Below, in pieces: positions 1 through 14,500 of a stretch of 64,000 bases of DNA. Below the pieces are notes generated by a model, which saw only the letters and a list, made by a program, of their open reading frames with translations, was not told the DNA's origin and did no database searches. The position numbers and the translations under genes are program-made. Origin of the DNA: Hirudinaria manillensis (taxonomy: Eukaryota > Annelida > Clitellata > Hirudinida > Hirudinidae); the NCBI GenBank assembly GCA_034509925.1, contig CM067538.1, forward strand, positions 768,501 to 832,500, written 5' to 3'. Numbering within the stretch: position 1 is the stretch's first letter; the number at the start of each line of letters is the position of its first letter.

Positions 1-188
1 GATTGTGTCTCTGCTGCCTTCGCGATTTGCTTGTAAACTAATTTGATAAGGAAATATAAAGTAATTACAATAAAAAGCAAAATTTAAGCTTCCAGCTAGA
101 TTCGACTTCCTTTCATCAGCTTGAGTTACGATATACTTGAAGATAACGAAAGACTTAAATTAAACAGCTGAATAATTGATTTTAAAAA
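1..188 (+). promoter_or_regulatory. 5' flank / 5' UTR of the PPIP5K gene
   Basis: AT-rich sequence before the first ATG of the PPIP5K gene. I see no clear TATA box or splice acceptor, so the transcription start cannot be placed. It is probably 5' UTR and proximal promoter, by position only. Confidence 0.4.
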
Positions 189-3100
189 ATGTCAGATGCT
201 GCGATGGATGACATAATGCAAACAGAAGAACTCACGTCTGCTGACAAACTCGTCCATTTTGTGGTTGGCAGTGGGCCGACTTATTCACCAACATCTACAT
301 CTTCGTGCTCCGAGGGGGTGGGTTTGACAAACGCGTCTGCTCAACATCTGATTAATAAATTATTAACTTTTCCTATAATCACCAGATTATAAGCAGCCGC
401 ATGACATTTGATCAATAAATTGATAACTTCTGCTGTCACCAGAGCACCGAAGAAGACGACGAAGATGACGACGACGGAGGCCGCGTGAAGGTCGGGGTGT
501 GCGCCATGGCAAAAAAGTCGAGGTCTCGTCCGATGCAAGAGATCCTAGAAAGACTGGTCCGCTTCAAGCACATCGAGACTTTCATCTTCGACGAAGACGT
601 CATCCTGAATCAACCCGTCGAGAATTGGCCGATCTGCGACTGCCTCATCTCCTTCCACTCCAAGGGCTTCCCGCTGGAGAAGGCAGCCCAGTATGTGGAG
701 TTGAGGAAGCCTTTTGTCATCAATGACCTCAAGGCTCAGTATGCCCTCCAGGACAGGTTGGGACGTTTTCGATGGAACTTTTTCCCTTTTTCTTTTGGCT
801 GCTCGGATCGTCGTCACGGAGATGGGAATTGTGGAATTAAGGATTTGATTTTAAAGCACTGAAGTTTAGTTGAGTTTAGCTGAAATATATTATAACTGAC
901 GTCTGCTAAGTATTAGACTTTAGCTTTAGTTTTAGGTTTTTTTGGTGACTTTATTAGACTTTTATGAGTGGCTTATGCTTTCTGGGACTTGAAACTGCTG
1001 TTCCAGAAGCACTGCTTTGGATGATCATTTAAGCTAAACTTTTAAAGGATATTTTGATCCATCGTTGCCAATGGAAACCTATTTTTATTTTATCCATTAA
1101 TACCAGTTAATACCTATTAATACCAATCAATACCTATTAATACCAATCAATACCTATTAATGCCAATTAATACCTATTATTACCCATTAATACCAATTAA
1201 TACCTATTAATACCAATTAATACCAGTTACAAATGACATTAAATATAATTAATAAAATTACCATTCATAGTTTTGATGTTTTCAACATTATTTTAATTAA
1301 AGATCAAAAGTCTATCAGATCCTATCCTACTACGGCATCGACAAACCCAGATATGCCATCATGAACAGGGATCCCGCGGTCGAAGGTTTGTGGCCTTCTA
1401 GGGTACCTCGGATCCTCCCTTTTTGCCCCCGATCCCTGGAGTTTAAGAGGGGATGGATTGTTGACTCTTTAGAATGAATTATGCATTTTTTTAGTAGATT
1501 CATAGCTTTGAGGAATATGTATTTGATTTGTAAAATTATAATAATTATATATTTCATAATTTTAATGGCACTAAATTAATTTGAACGATCAAGAATCAAC
1601 GATGGAATTGTTTGTCTGGCAAGCCTGGGTATTCAAATCTCAGACTTGCTTCATTTTTGCTCGTTCATTCACTCGTTCCAGGGATGTGCAACTTCGTAGA
1701 GGCAGACGACTACATCGAGGTCAACGGGGCCATTTTCCACAAGCCCTTCGTGGAGAAGCCGGTCAGTGCGGAGGACCACAACGTCTACATCTACTTTCCT
1801 TCCAGTGCAGGCGGAGGAAGTCAACGACTGTTCAGGAAGGTCAACTTTTGGATTCTTCGTCGTTGATGTTTGACTTTGTTGTTGCTGGTCGGTCGGTTGT
1901 TTGTTGTTGTTGTTGTCTTCAAAGTTGTTTGTGTTTGTTCCCTGAGAGCAGAGCCAACTTGAGGGGAATATATCTCCAAATATGTTATTATTAAAGTATA
2001 TTATAACTCCTTATGACCTGCAATGCTTAGGTTTACAGTGCTTTGTAGATGCATCATCTTATTATATTTGTAATGACATTTCTGAATTCAAGTACCTAAA
2101 CTTGTGGTACTTCTGATGGTCCATCTCTGATGGTTAAATCTACATGGCTATGCAAATATGCTTGTCATCATCATTATCATCATATCAATCCAATATGGAT
2201 ATATTATTGTGCATTTATTCATCCTCTTAACGTGCACGAAGGATGAACGACATTTTGATCCGATCAGAGTCGAATAGTCCGGTTTTGTCGTCTGCAGATC
2301 GGAAGCAGGAGCAGCGTTTATTCCCCCATCAGCACCGTCAGGAAGGTCGGGTCGTTCATGTACGAAGAGTTCATGCCCACCGACGGGACGGATGTCAAGG
2401 TCAGGAACTTTGAACTTTACCGCGCTATTGTCGTCATCATGGTCGTCATCATCATCATCATTGATGTCCCTTCCATTTGAGATATTTATTCAGTGGACTT
2501 ATTCTGTTGGATTATGAATTGAACAGTTTGTGTTTGTGTTTGTGTTTGTTCCATGCTGACATTAGAGTGGCTGAACTTAAACAATTATATCTCAGAGTGC
2601 ATTGCAACTTTTAGTTATGAACAAGACTCTACATACATCATGAACAGACATATCATCATCATCACCATTACAACTCCTAACCAGGTGTACACCGTGGGGC
2701 CCGACTACGCCCATGCGGAGGCCCGAAAGTCCCCCGCCCTGGATGGAAAGGTGGAGCGAGACAAGGATGGAAAGGAGATCAGATATCCGGTACTGCTGTC
2801 GGCCAAGGAGAAGATGATCGCAAGGACCGTCTGCCTCGCCTTCAAGGTGCGTGTCCGTTATGGAGCTCAAGAAGTTTGGACTTCATTACCAATGCATGAG
2901 AGATTAGTCGTTCTCAACTTGAAGCCACTTGAGGATTTAAATTGGCCAATCAATCGATTAATAATCAATCAGCCAATTAATAATTGCAATCAACCAATCA
3001 ATATTCAATTGGCCATTCGATGATTTCAATCAACACTTTCAACAATTTCAATCAACCAATTGACAATTTCAATCAGCCAATCAATGACTTCAATCAATTT

Positions 3101-4829
3101 CAATCAACCATTTCAATCGAATTCCTCTTCCTCCTCCACAGCAAAACGTCTGCGGCTTTGACCTTCTGAGAGCCAACGGAAGGTCGTACGTTTGCGACGT
3201 CAACGGTTTCAGTTTCGTCAAAACATCGCCAAAGTATTACGACGACTGCGCCAAGATCCTGGGGTTCGATAAATAATTATATAATATAAATTATAAATAA
3301 TTAAATAATATAAACGATAAGTAATTATATAATATAAATTATAAATAATTATAAACAACTGATCGACTGCATGAGCAGTGGCGACGCTGATGATGATGCT
3401 GATGTTGAGATGCTCATGATGATGGTGATAATGATCTGATATAAATGATAATGATCCTTATCATTATTATTCGAGCTGTTATTATTACCAAGCTGCAATA
3501 ATCTGTTAGTGTCTCATTTGGCCCCAACCGAAATATCGATTAACATAATTTATGCAGGAACATGATCCTGAGGCAGTTGGCCCCGACTCTGCACATACCG
3601 TACAGCGTCACCTACCAGGCAGAGGACGTTCCCATCGTGCCAACCACCTCGGGGACCATGTAGGGCGACCCTCTTCTCGATAATTAATTATGTTAATTGG
3701 AGGTTGATTATGCTAATACATGTAATTATGTTAATGCAACGAATGACATTCGACCGATCAGGATGGAGCTGAGGTGCGTGGTGGCCGTGATGAGGCACGG
3801 GGATCGAACGCCGAAGCAGAAGATGAAGATGGAGGTCAAGCACAAAATGTGGGTTCATTTGGAATGGCGGTGATGATAGTGATCACGATGGTGATGATGC
3901 TGATGATTCTTATTATTCTTCGAGACAGTTTTTGATGATGACGGTGGTGGTGGTGGTGATGATGATGACGACGACGATGATGATGATTATAATGATGACA
4001 AACCAGAATGGTGACAGCTTTGACAGATTATCAAGTGGGACATCAATGACTTTCATCCTCCATCATCATCATCATCGTCATCATCATCATCTTCTTCTCC
4101 ACGATTCCTTCGCAGGTTCTTCAACCTCTTCGAAAAGTATGGCGGCTTCCAGACGAGTCACCTGAAGCTGAAGCATCCCAAGCAACTCCAGGAAGTCCTG
4201 GACATTGCCAGGTTCCTGCTGTCGGAGGCGACCTCGCATCCTGATAGCGATGTCGAGGAGAAGAGGTCCAAACTGGAGCAGCTCAAGTCCGTGCTCGAGA
4301 TGTAAGTTGCTGCTGCTGATTATGATGATGATGACGACGATGACGATGATGGTTTTGAATCACGTGATGGCATAAAACTGGCTATAATGATGACAGTGTT
4401 GTTTCTACGATGATGGATCTGGTGATGATGACCATTGTGTTTAAAATGGTGATGATGACGACGACGATGATGCATCCACAGGTACGGACACTTCTCGGGC
4501 ATCAACAGAAAGGTTCAGTTTAAGTACCAACCCCACGGCTGCCCCTCGCAATTGCCACAAGAGGACGATGATAAGAATGGTTGGTTGGTCCATTGATTTT
4601 CAAACGACCAATTACAATGTCCATTAATAACGACCAATGAAATCAGTAATCAATAATAATAATAATAATTGTAATAATAATAATAATAATTATAATAATA
4701 ATAATAATAAATCATAATAATAAAAAGGTGTAATAATGATTATGATAATATTAATAACACTATATAATTGGTTAAAAACTATTGCACTAATTGTTCTAAT
4801 TGCACTAATAACAACCACTGAAATCATCT

Positions 4830-4898
<69 letters not shown>

Positions 4899-5491
4899 CA
4901 ATAATAATAATAGTGATGATTATGATAAAATTTATAATAGTGAATGGAATAATAATATTAATAACATCACGTAATTGATTAACAACCCCAACAAGTCTCC
5001 TGGCAGTCCAACCAATAACTATTAAACTGTACGACACAATCGTCTGCAGGCGAGAAGACCGACAAGTTGGCGAAGAAAAAGAAGAAGGACAAGGTCAAAG
5101 GCAACTCCTCGTCTTCGAACGATTCCTCCCCGAAGGGCGAACCCTCCCTCGTCCTCATACTCAAGTGGGGAGGGGAGTTGACCCCGGCGGGGAAGATTCA
5201 GGCCGAGGAGTTGGGGAAGGCGTTCAGGTGCATGTATCCCGGAGGAAGAGGTTCGTATCCGCGATCGTATCGCATCGTATCGGATCGGCTTGCTGTAAGG
5301 GTTCTGATTCTGTGGCTTTAACGATTGTGGCTTGTTAGTGATGTCATTTTATTATTATTATTATTATTACTATTATTATTATTGTTATTATTATTATTAT
5401 TGCTATTACAGTTGTTGGTGTTGTTAGTCTCACACAGTGATTGTAGGCCTTACTAATTTATTATTATTATTTTTTATTATTATTATTATTA

Positions 5492-5524
<33 letters not shown>

Positions 5525-8500
5525 GAAATTTACTAATAAACTAATTAATTCACTGCAATCATTTCTGTCTAAATCTTGTGCCTCTTATAAATCTCTGTGC
5601 CATCTCCGTATTTCTGAATATGCTGTCTAGGAACACCTTGTCCAGTCTTTGCCTGTTAGTAAATGTTCTGTCATCATCCTTGGCTTGATATCTTTGCTAA
5701 TAATTATGCTTGTAATATATTATTATTATTATTATTGTTGTTATTATTATTATTGTTATTGTTGTTGTTGTAGTTTCATGTAGTATCTTCGATGGTGTTG
5801 CTTCTTTATAGTTTCTTCCATTTTCTGTTGAAATTGTCGTTTAGGGATGCATCTTTGGAAAACAACAAAAACAACATTCATTCATTCATCCATCCATCCA
5901 TCCATCCATCCATCCATCCATCCATCCATCCATCCATCCATCCATCCATCCATCCATTCATTCATTTATTCCCCCATCTTCTCTGCAAATTCAAAATGAA
6001 TTGATGAACAACAACCAGTTGGAAGAACCACTTCTTTTGAATTTTTAAGTTGCCCTTTGCAACCTTTTGCTCACAAAAAAAGCAGAGGGCTAAGGATGTA
6101 GAAACGTGGACAAAAGATGCGGAAGTCCCTTTCGCGTGTTTTACTACCGTGGACGAATTTTTTGGAATTAAAATTAAAACCCCTGATATGGTCCTTCCAG
6201 ATGCATCCCTGAAAAGATATTTTCCTCCTTTGTTTATTTATTTTCCTCCTTTGTTATTATTTTTTATTTCTTTTCTAATCTTTGAATATTTTTTAAATTT
6301 AATTTTTTATGGTTTGTATTGTACATCATCTTTTAATAACTGGTTAAGTAATTACTCAATCAATTCTTAACGACTCATCACCAGTATTATTATTATAATA
6401 ATAATAATATAATTAATATAACAGTATCATTAAGATAATGCTGGAATTACCATAATAATATAATTAACATAGCACCATAATTATCATAATAATAATAATA
6501 AGTAACGATAACATAACCAATTTGTGATTCATATGACATCAGCACGTTTCATCCCTCATTACTGCTGTCCCTTTGATTCCCTTCTCGCACGGCTCATCAT
6601 CATTTCTCCCCGTGACTTTCCTTCCCTGCACGATCCATCGATTGATCGATCGTTTGCACTTTCTAATCCTGGTCACCAGGTGCCACCACTCTTTTATGCA
6701 TGCCTCATTTGTTTTGTCTTTCATTTGCATATTCTTTATTTAATGCATAATTTATTATTATTTTCCAAATTTATAATTTGTTACCATTTAGTAACCCATT
6801 ATCATCATCATTATTGTTGTTATTATTATTATTATATTAGTTATATTTATTTTTATATTTTCATTTTATCTTACCTGCATGTTAGCCTTTTGCCACCTTT
6901 CACTGTTATGGATTGGATGTGCACATTAGAATCAGATACGATAAGAATCTTTCTCAACTGCAACAGTGATGAGCCGCTGACGGGTCAACGAATAATAAAT
7001 TAACATTAACATAATAAATTAATTAATGTCAGCCTATTCGTAAATATATGTTTATAAAGTGGCTCATCGCACATAGCTGCAGTTCAAAGTATAGTCATGT
7101 TGATCGAAATATGATTAATTTGAATAATAATGAAGTGATAAATATTAATGATATGCTAATGACCTTGTACATTATAATTTTCCTAACCCCTGTACTTAAC
7201 CCCAACCCTGTAGAGCAAGTCTAAGTGTGTATCTCTAGTTATGACTTGTTGGAATAACATCTTGTTGTTGGTGTCTTGAATTGATTCCTTTCTCTTTCTT
7301 ATCTGTCCGTCTTTTGTTTTAATTCTTCCTTATCATAACCATAATATCTATCATAGTAATGTTCATTAATAATATCATTAACTATTATTATTACTACTAT
7401 TATTTTTATTATTATTATTCGTTATTAGTCACAGTTTTTATTGCTTCGTTCATGGAGCAGCTTCCGTGACCGTGCGTGGTTTAACATCCGCGTTGTTGTG
7501 GCCCGTGGTTTGTCGATGTTGTTGCATGCGAATCTAACAAGAGTCGTTCGTATATTAACACGACCAATTGCAACGAGCAACAAGACGGTCTTCCAGGATG
7601 GTATCCGAAAGGTCGGGTTGTGCGAAGGTCGATTGCCGTGCCCCGGCGCACCTGAAGGTCGTTATTCTGTCGGCAGGGGTCTCTTCGTTGCCCTGCTTTC
7701 CGATCGGACGAAATATTTATTCCAGTGGTTTTGCATGTTCGTCTTGTTTTTATTCGCCGAGGATCTAAAAAATCCAACGATTCGTCTTCTGATGGCGACA
7801 TCGGGTCGAAGTTCCTGCCATTTTTATCTTGAATTGTCTCGGGGAATTGAAGAAACAAAACAAAAATGGATGAACAGGAGAGAAACATGATGATTTCTTG
7901 TGGATGTTGGATTGGTTTTTGTCTTCGTTTGAAAGATTCTTCTTCTGTAAGAAAAGGAGTAAAGTAACTAAGAGTGAAAAGTTATCCTTAAGGCCTGGAA
8001 ATTTGTGACTAGTCATGTTAAGACTCCAGTGACTTCGAGTCCAATGAACCTAACAGTGTTCCAAGGCAGCTATTTCATTGGCTTGCAAGCACAGAATGGT
8101 ATCAGCTAAGCAAACTTTTTATTGTCAAAGTTTGAGCTTAGATTGAGGTCAGATTGGCCGTTACAAAGGAAGGGTAGTTCAATATTTTTGGAGAGACACA
8201 TTGGAAGTGCTATACTATAATTGGTTTGCTCGAGTTTATTTATTATTATTACTACAATCACAATTATGAATTGTTTATAATTATCATAATTTATTTAATT
8301 AATTAATTAAGTAATCGTTCAAATTAATTATCTGATTCTCTCTTTTCCTTTCCTATTCATTGATTCAAGACACCTAACGTGATGTTGTCTCTTTTTTTCC
8401 TCCCCTCTACAGTAAGTTTGCTTCTGATACCGCCCGTTTTAGGTGATTACGGCCAATCACCGGGACTCGGCCTTCTCAGACTCCACAGCACCTTCAGACA

Positions 8501-11500
8501 CGACCTTAAAATCTATGCCTCGGACGAGGGCAGGGTCCAGATGACCGCCGCGGCCTTCGCCAAGGTTAGCCGGCCTGTGCCCCGACTTAACTTCACCCAG
8601 GGGAGGGTGGTGTGATGGTGGTGGTGGTTGGGGGGTGATTTGGTTGATGCCCTGAGTGCTAGTGCTGCTGGTTTTGATTTTCTGAGACTTTTTGGAGTTT
8701 TTTGTGTTTGATTTTTTTTTCCGTAGATGTTTTTTGTCCGTCTCGGGGAATTGTTGGTCGATTGATCGACTTTCTGTGCTTTGACTTTGTATTATTTTAT
8801 GTATTATTTCTATTTAATTTTATTTCATCTTTAATTTGAGTTAATTGTTTAATTTCTTTTTATTCGGACATTTTGCAAACTCTGCGTAAAATTTCTGCGC
8901 TTGGATGGTTTTGGGAATTCTTTTGTTTTGACGATTAAATTATGTTAATGGGTCGCAAACCCGTCAACACCGCGACCTCTCGGCTGATTGGCTGCTTTTC
9001 CGTCCAATCACGACAGGGCTTTCTTGCCTTGGAAGGTGAACTGACCCCGATATTGGTGCAAATGGTGAAGAGTGCAAACATGAACGGACTCCTCGATAAT
9101 GAGAATCAATCTCTCAAGCTTCACAATGAGTGAGGACTGATGATGATGATGATGGTAGTGGTGATGATGATGATGGCAGTGGTGATGATGATTATAATCT
9201 CTACTGTGGTTGTCTGATGATGAATGTTGCTGTTATGGTTTTGCTATCAGTGACAATTTGTATTATTATTTAAATAATAATTATTATTTTTATTAACTAT
9301 TTTCATTGCCATTAGTAAATTTGTTTTTAATAATTTGTAAATAATAATAATAATGTTTTGGTAATTTTTAAAAATTATTTTCAGAGTGAAGGAGCGTCTG
9401 CAGGAGATGATGAATGTGGACAGGCAATTCACGGAGGAGGATTACGAGAAGGTGGATGAGCCATCGTCATCATCATCATCATCGTCGTCGTCGTCATCAT
9501 CATCATCATCATCATTGCCACTCTCATCATCACCATGTCATGTCATATTGTAGTCAAATATCAACATCACTATGTAATCATCCTAGTTTTCAACATCATT
9601 GCTAGAACTGTCACCATGGTTTCCTTAAATTGGTCATCATCATCATCTTTATCAAGTTACTTACTAACTATTAAACCACTGACATCTTGGCTTCCTTATA
9701 TAATCATCATCATCAAGTTAATTACTAATTATATAAATTAAGTGCTATCATGACTTCCTCTGCATGGTCATCATCATCAATATCATTATCAACATCAACG
9801 CCATCATCATCATCACGACCTCACCTCCACTGCAATCTCTTCCAGTTCGTGCCCATGAAAGCCTCTTCAGTGGTCAAAGCCATGCAGTTCATCGGAAACC
9901 CGCGCGTAGCTTGCACCAGGATCCACGCGATGATGTTGAAGCTCATGGAGCGCATCAGGGAACTCAAAGGAGACCCAAAGGCGTCTGGTGAGATGGTTTC
10001 GAGAGTTTTTGTACTGTTGAGAGTGCTAAATATCTGCCCTCTGTTGTACCCTGTGCTCTTATAATCATTATTATACACATTTTTCCTGCTTCTTCTCGGT
10101 CTCACAGCCGGTGATGAATGAATGCTGAGCACTACCAGTGCTCTCAGCAATTCATCCAAGAACTTTCCGAAGATTATTAATATTATTGTTATTATTATTA
10201 GAGACCCCTATATAAACCTCTGAACTATGTAACTTATTTGATCTTTATCACAATGCTCATTATCAATAAAGTTCATCATCATCAATAAAATACATTATCA
10301 TCATCTTTGCTTCCAAAAATCAATAAAATTCATCACCTCAACCAACCCAACCCCCCCTTTCCACCCACCCAGACATGAAACTGTACCACGGGGAGTCCTG
10401 GGAGTTGATGAACCGTCGCTGGGGAAAACTTGTGAAGGACTTCATGCGACCCGACGGACTCTTTGACATCAGCAAAGTTCCTGACATTTACGACTGCATC
10501 AAGTACGACCTTCAGCACAACTCCAAGGTCCTCAGGTTCGCGGACACGGAAGAACTCCACGCCATCACCAAAGCCATGGCCGACATAGTCATACCCCAGG
10601 TGACGACGATGATGATGATGATGGGGATGATGATGATGATGATGATGATGATGCTGCATGGGTGGAGACAGTGATGATGTGAGGTGACAGCCACTGTCAT
10701 AATAGAAATGCCGATTATTGGCTGATTCAGTCTCTTTGTACGAGTAATAATGATGACTACGATGGTGATGATGAGTACGACGATGAGACTGTTATGTTGA
10801 TAAAAGCGATTAGGATGATGATAATGATGGCAATAACTACGATCGCTGATAGTCTGATAAGACGTCTTTCCTTGCAGGAGTACGGAATCACCATGGATGA
10901 GAAACTGAGCATCGGGAGGTCCATCTGCAGTCCACTGCTCAGGAAGATACTGGCGGACTTCCAGAGGAACGAGGATGGAGACGAACCTACCAGACTGGAC
11001 TCCAGGTGATGATGATGATGATGACAATAATGTCGATGCTGGTGGTGGTGGTGATGATGAATATGATAATGATTTTGATGATTATGATATGGTGGTGATA
11101 ATGATTATGGAGATGATATGATTGTTGGACCTTCTCTCTTTTTCTCTCTCTCTTAATTGATGCTGTTATTGACCTGCTCTGAACTTTGACCTTTGCAGGT
11201 ACTCGGAGGGCGTGACCTCTCCTCAGAGACACGTGAAGACGAGGTTGTACTTCACCAGTGAGAGTCACATTCACTCGCTACTCACGGCTTTCAGATACGG
11301 AGACCTGTGCGACGTGAGGATCATCATCATCATCACCACAATTATCATCATCGTTGTCACCTTAGTAAATGAATTAACCACCATAACTGTCTTCTTTACA
11401 ATCATCATAAGCATCGTCACCATAGTCAAGGAAGTGGCCATCAACATCTTCTTCACAATCATCATCATCATCATAGCCAATGATGTGATCATCATCATCA

Positions 11501-14500
11501 TCATTATCTTCCAGTCCATCAAGGATGAGCAGTGGGCACGTGCCATGGACTACGTGAGTTCAGTCTCGGAGTTGAACTACCTCTCGCAGATCGTCATCAT
11601 GCTCTACGAAGACCCAACCAAGGTCAGTTCGACGATGATGATGATGGTGCTGGTTGTGTTGGTGATGATAATGGTGGTGGTGATAACAATGACTATGCCT
11701 ATTACGCTGACATTGATGATGGCATGATGATAAGGTAATGTTACAATGTTGCTCGTGATGATTCTGATGACCTTCGACCTTTCCAGGCAGCCAACTCCGA
11801 GGAGCGCTTCCACGTGGAGCTGCACTTCAGTCCCGGGGCGTACACCGTCGGACAGAACAAAGAGTTCCTGGCCGGGAGGGGCTACAGACCCCAACTAGGA
11901 GAGAAGAAGCAAGTGAGGAGACTTTGGAAGTCGTATCGAGTCGATTGCTCGGTTAACTAATTATAAATTAATCATTAATTTTTTTTGTAATATGTATTTA
12001 ATATATTAATATTTTTAATTTTTATAAATTATTCGTTATTGGATGATTCAAAGTAATCAAAGGTAGTTGACATCAATTATATTCAATTTACTATTGTTAA
12101 TTCTTTAAATATTGATATTTATTTCATAAAGTCATTAATAGTCTTGGACTTAATGTTTCACTATACAACGATAATAATACTTATCATAATTTATCTCCAA
12201 TTGAAGAAGGCCGAGCTGGAGACCAATCAGAAGATGGTGAGGGAGGTCCTTACTAGTCCTAGCCAATTGCATCTCATCGAGACCGTGCCGGAGGAGGAGC
12301 CGAGTCAGGTCGATGGCAAATTGCAGCCGAGGGTGCTCTCACCCAACCCTACCAGTAATACGATTTGTCCAATTACGGCATATTACTTAAATGGCTTTTA
12401 TGAAATTTGAGACCTTTTTAATTTGTATTATTAAATTTATCGTTTTTATTACATTATACTTTCATTTTTATCTTATATCGTCACAATTTTTTTGTAATTT
12501 GCAAGCTCTGGTAGCCAAGCCACACCTGACTCCTCTCGTTCTGTGTCAGGTGGACAACACCTGCACGGACAGGTCGTCCAGGTCGCTCGTCAGGAGGACC
12601 TTGCAGCCCGTGCAACAGGTACGAAAAAGGTGTACTATGGATGTCTAGGGTTACTGGTATCAAAGAGGTCATTGTTGTTGTTGTTATTCCAAGTTTATCA
12701 ATGGCGATGTTGTCTGAGGTCATGGATGATGATGGTCACGGTGATGATGATGTTGGCAGTGGTGGTCTTGATGATGATGATGACAATGAGTAGTAACATC
12801 AACCTAATGTGTTAGCTTCAAAGGCCCAATGGTTTGAAAAGTTGAGTCAGTTTCTTTACAGCAATCTCGTGGATTTAAAGTTGCGTTCGGCAACAATCGA
12901 CATTGCTTCGTTAAATTCATGGAGGTCCTCGTCGTATTGTTTTAAAAATGCAGTACATGTGTCATGACATGGTTACATGACATAGCATAACAATAGGTGG
13001 TGCTGCATTGACATGGCATAATGTTAGGTGGTGCTGCATTGACATGGCATAACGTTAGGTGGTGCTACATTGACATGGCATAGCATACCAGTAGATGGTG
13101 GTTGAATGCCTTATGGTGAACAATCAACAGGAGGTCGAAGAGCCTTCCTCATCGTCCGAAATGGAAGACTCGAACAACTCTGACGTCAAGCGTTCGGGCG
13201 GAAAGGTCGCGAGAAGGTCGACCGAGAGACCGAAACCTTTGCCTAGCAAGCAGATCCCTGCGCAGAGCAGGAGTTCGGAGTTCACGTCCGCCTCGGAATC
13301 TTCCAAAGAAGTCCAGACTTTGGCAGTGGGAGGCTTCGCCGCTCAAAGGCAGACGTCGCTCGACATACTCGTTTGCGACTCTCATTCAAAAGAGGATCCT
13401 CTTTCTGCGGACAGGGACTGCGTCGATCGGTGTCAATCGATCAGCCAATCGGACGTGACTTTGGTTCCCCAATCGAAAGACTCCTTCATTGTCGATAAAC
13501 ACTTCCAAGTTGACCAACAATTCGTCCTGGAATCTATCTCGATGTCTGGATTGGCTGTCGAAGACCATTCTTCCTGCCCTCCAGAGAGTGTGGAATCCAT
13601 GGCCGGAGACTTCGAAAAATCTGCCAAGGTGCAAGACTTTACGCCAGATTATTCCCTGGCCAATCACATCGTCCAACTTCAAAGGCCGTCGCCCAATCAG
13701 ACGAGGGTCCATCCGGCAGAGGATCCGACCGAGGGGATTTTCTCGGACGTCAGAGACCCGACCTCGGAATTGCCGGTCCAGTCGTCCCTGACTTCTTCCT
13801 CCTCTCCGTCAAGCGTCACCAGTCACTACGACTCGTGCACGGCCAGCATTTCCAGCAGTCCGATCAGGGGCACGAAGGATTTCGGGCTTCCGGCCGGCGA
13901 ACGGGAAAAGTCCGCCGTCGCCGCACGCAACCAGGTTTGCACTTTTGACTGCGGCTTCGGTTCCGCGACGAGAATTTGGGAAGCGGAAGAGTCTGCAAAT
14001 TGTTTTGACGGAGGTTTTGAATCAAAGTTATCGTATGATGAGCAAGCGCAGCCACTTGCATTGTTCAAAACCTGGCCTTGTGTTTACTTTTTGTATGCTG
14101 GGTTTGGGATTCTTGCTTGTTTAAAATGTTTCCTTTCATTTTTTAGTTTCTAATTTAAATATTTATTATACTATTTATTATAATTGCTTAACAATCAATT
14201 ATTTCCTTTAATATTTAATTATACAGATGCCTAATTACTCTAAAAAACACTTTTCAAACAACTACAGGCTGAGGCCCAGTTTGTCCAGCAACAACAGCAA
14301 CAGCAATCTGTCGAAGGAGAGATGCCGTCCTCTGATTGGACGAGAGGTCGCTTGGTGTCAGCCAATAACGGTGAAGGAGGTTCGAGGAGGAGGCATCAAT
14401 CCACCAGTAGCGTAGGTGGGCGGCCAAAAATCATTCTCATCATTGGATCCTTAGGATTTCTTGTCATTGGAATCTGATTTGATAAATGTATATTTAATTT

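Noticed and set aside
1087-1228. Regularly spaced repeats that could suggest a CRISPR array
   Set aside because: Units are directly tandem with no unique spacers, inside an animal intron.
4690-5037. Ile-rich membrane-protein-like frames, and similar poly-Met, poly-His or poly-Leu frames elsewhere
   Set aside because: Direct translations of AAT, GAT, CATC, GTAT and GT microsatellites.
7441-7890. Overlapping open frames on both strands inside the large PPIP5K intron
   Set aside because: No recognisable domain, no supporting splice context, and both strands are open equally, as expected of a chance GC-richer patch.
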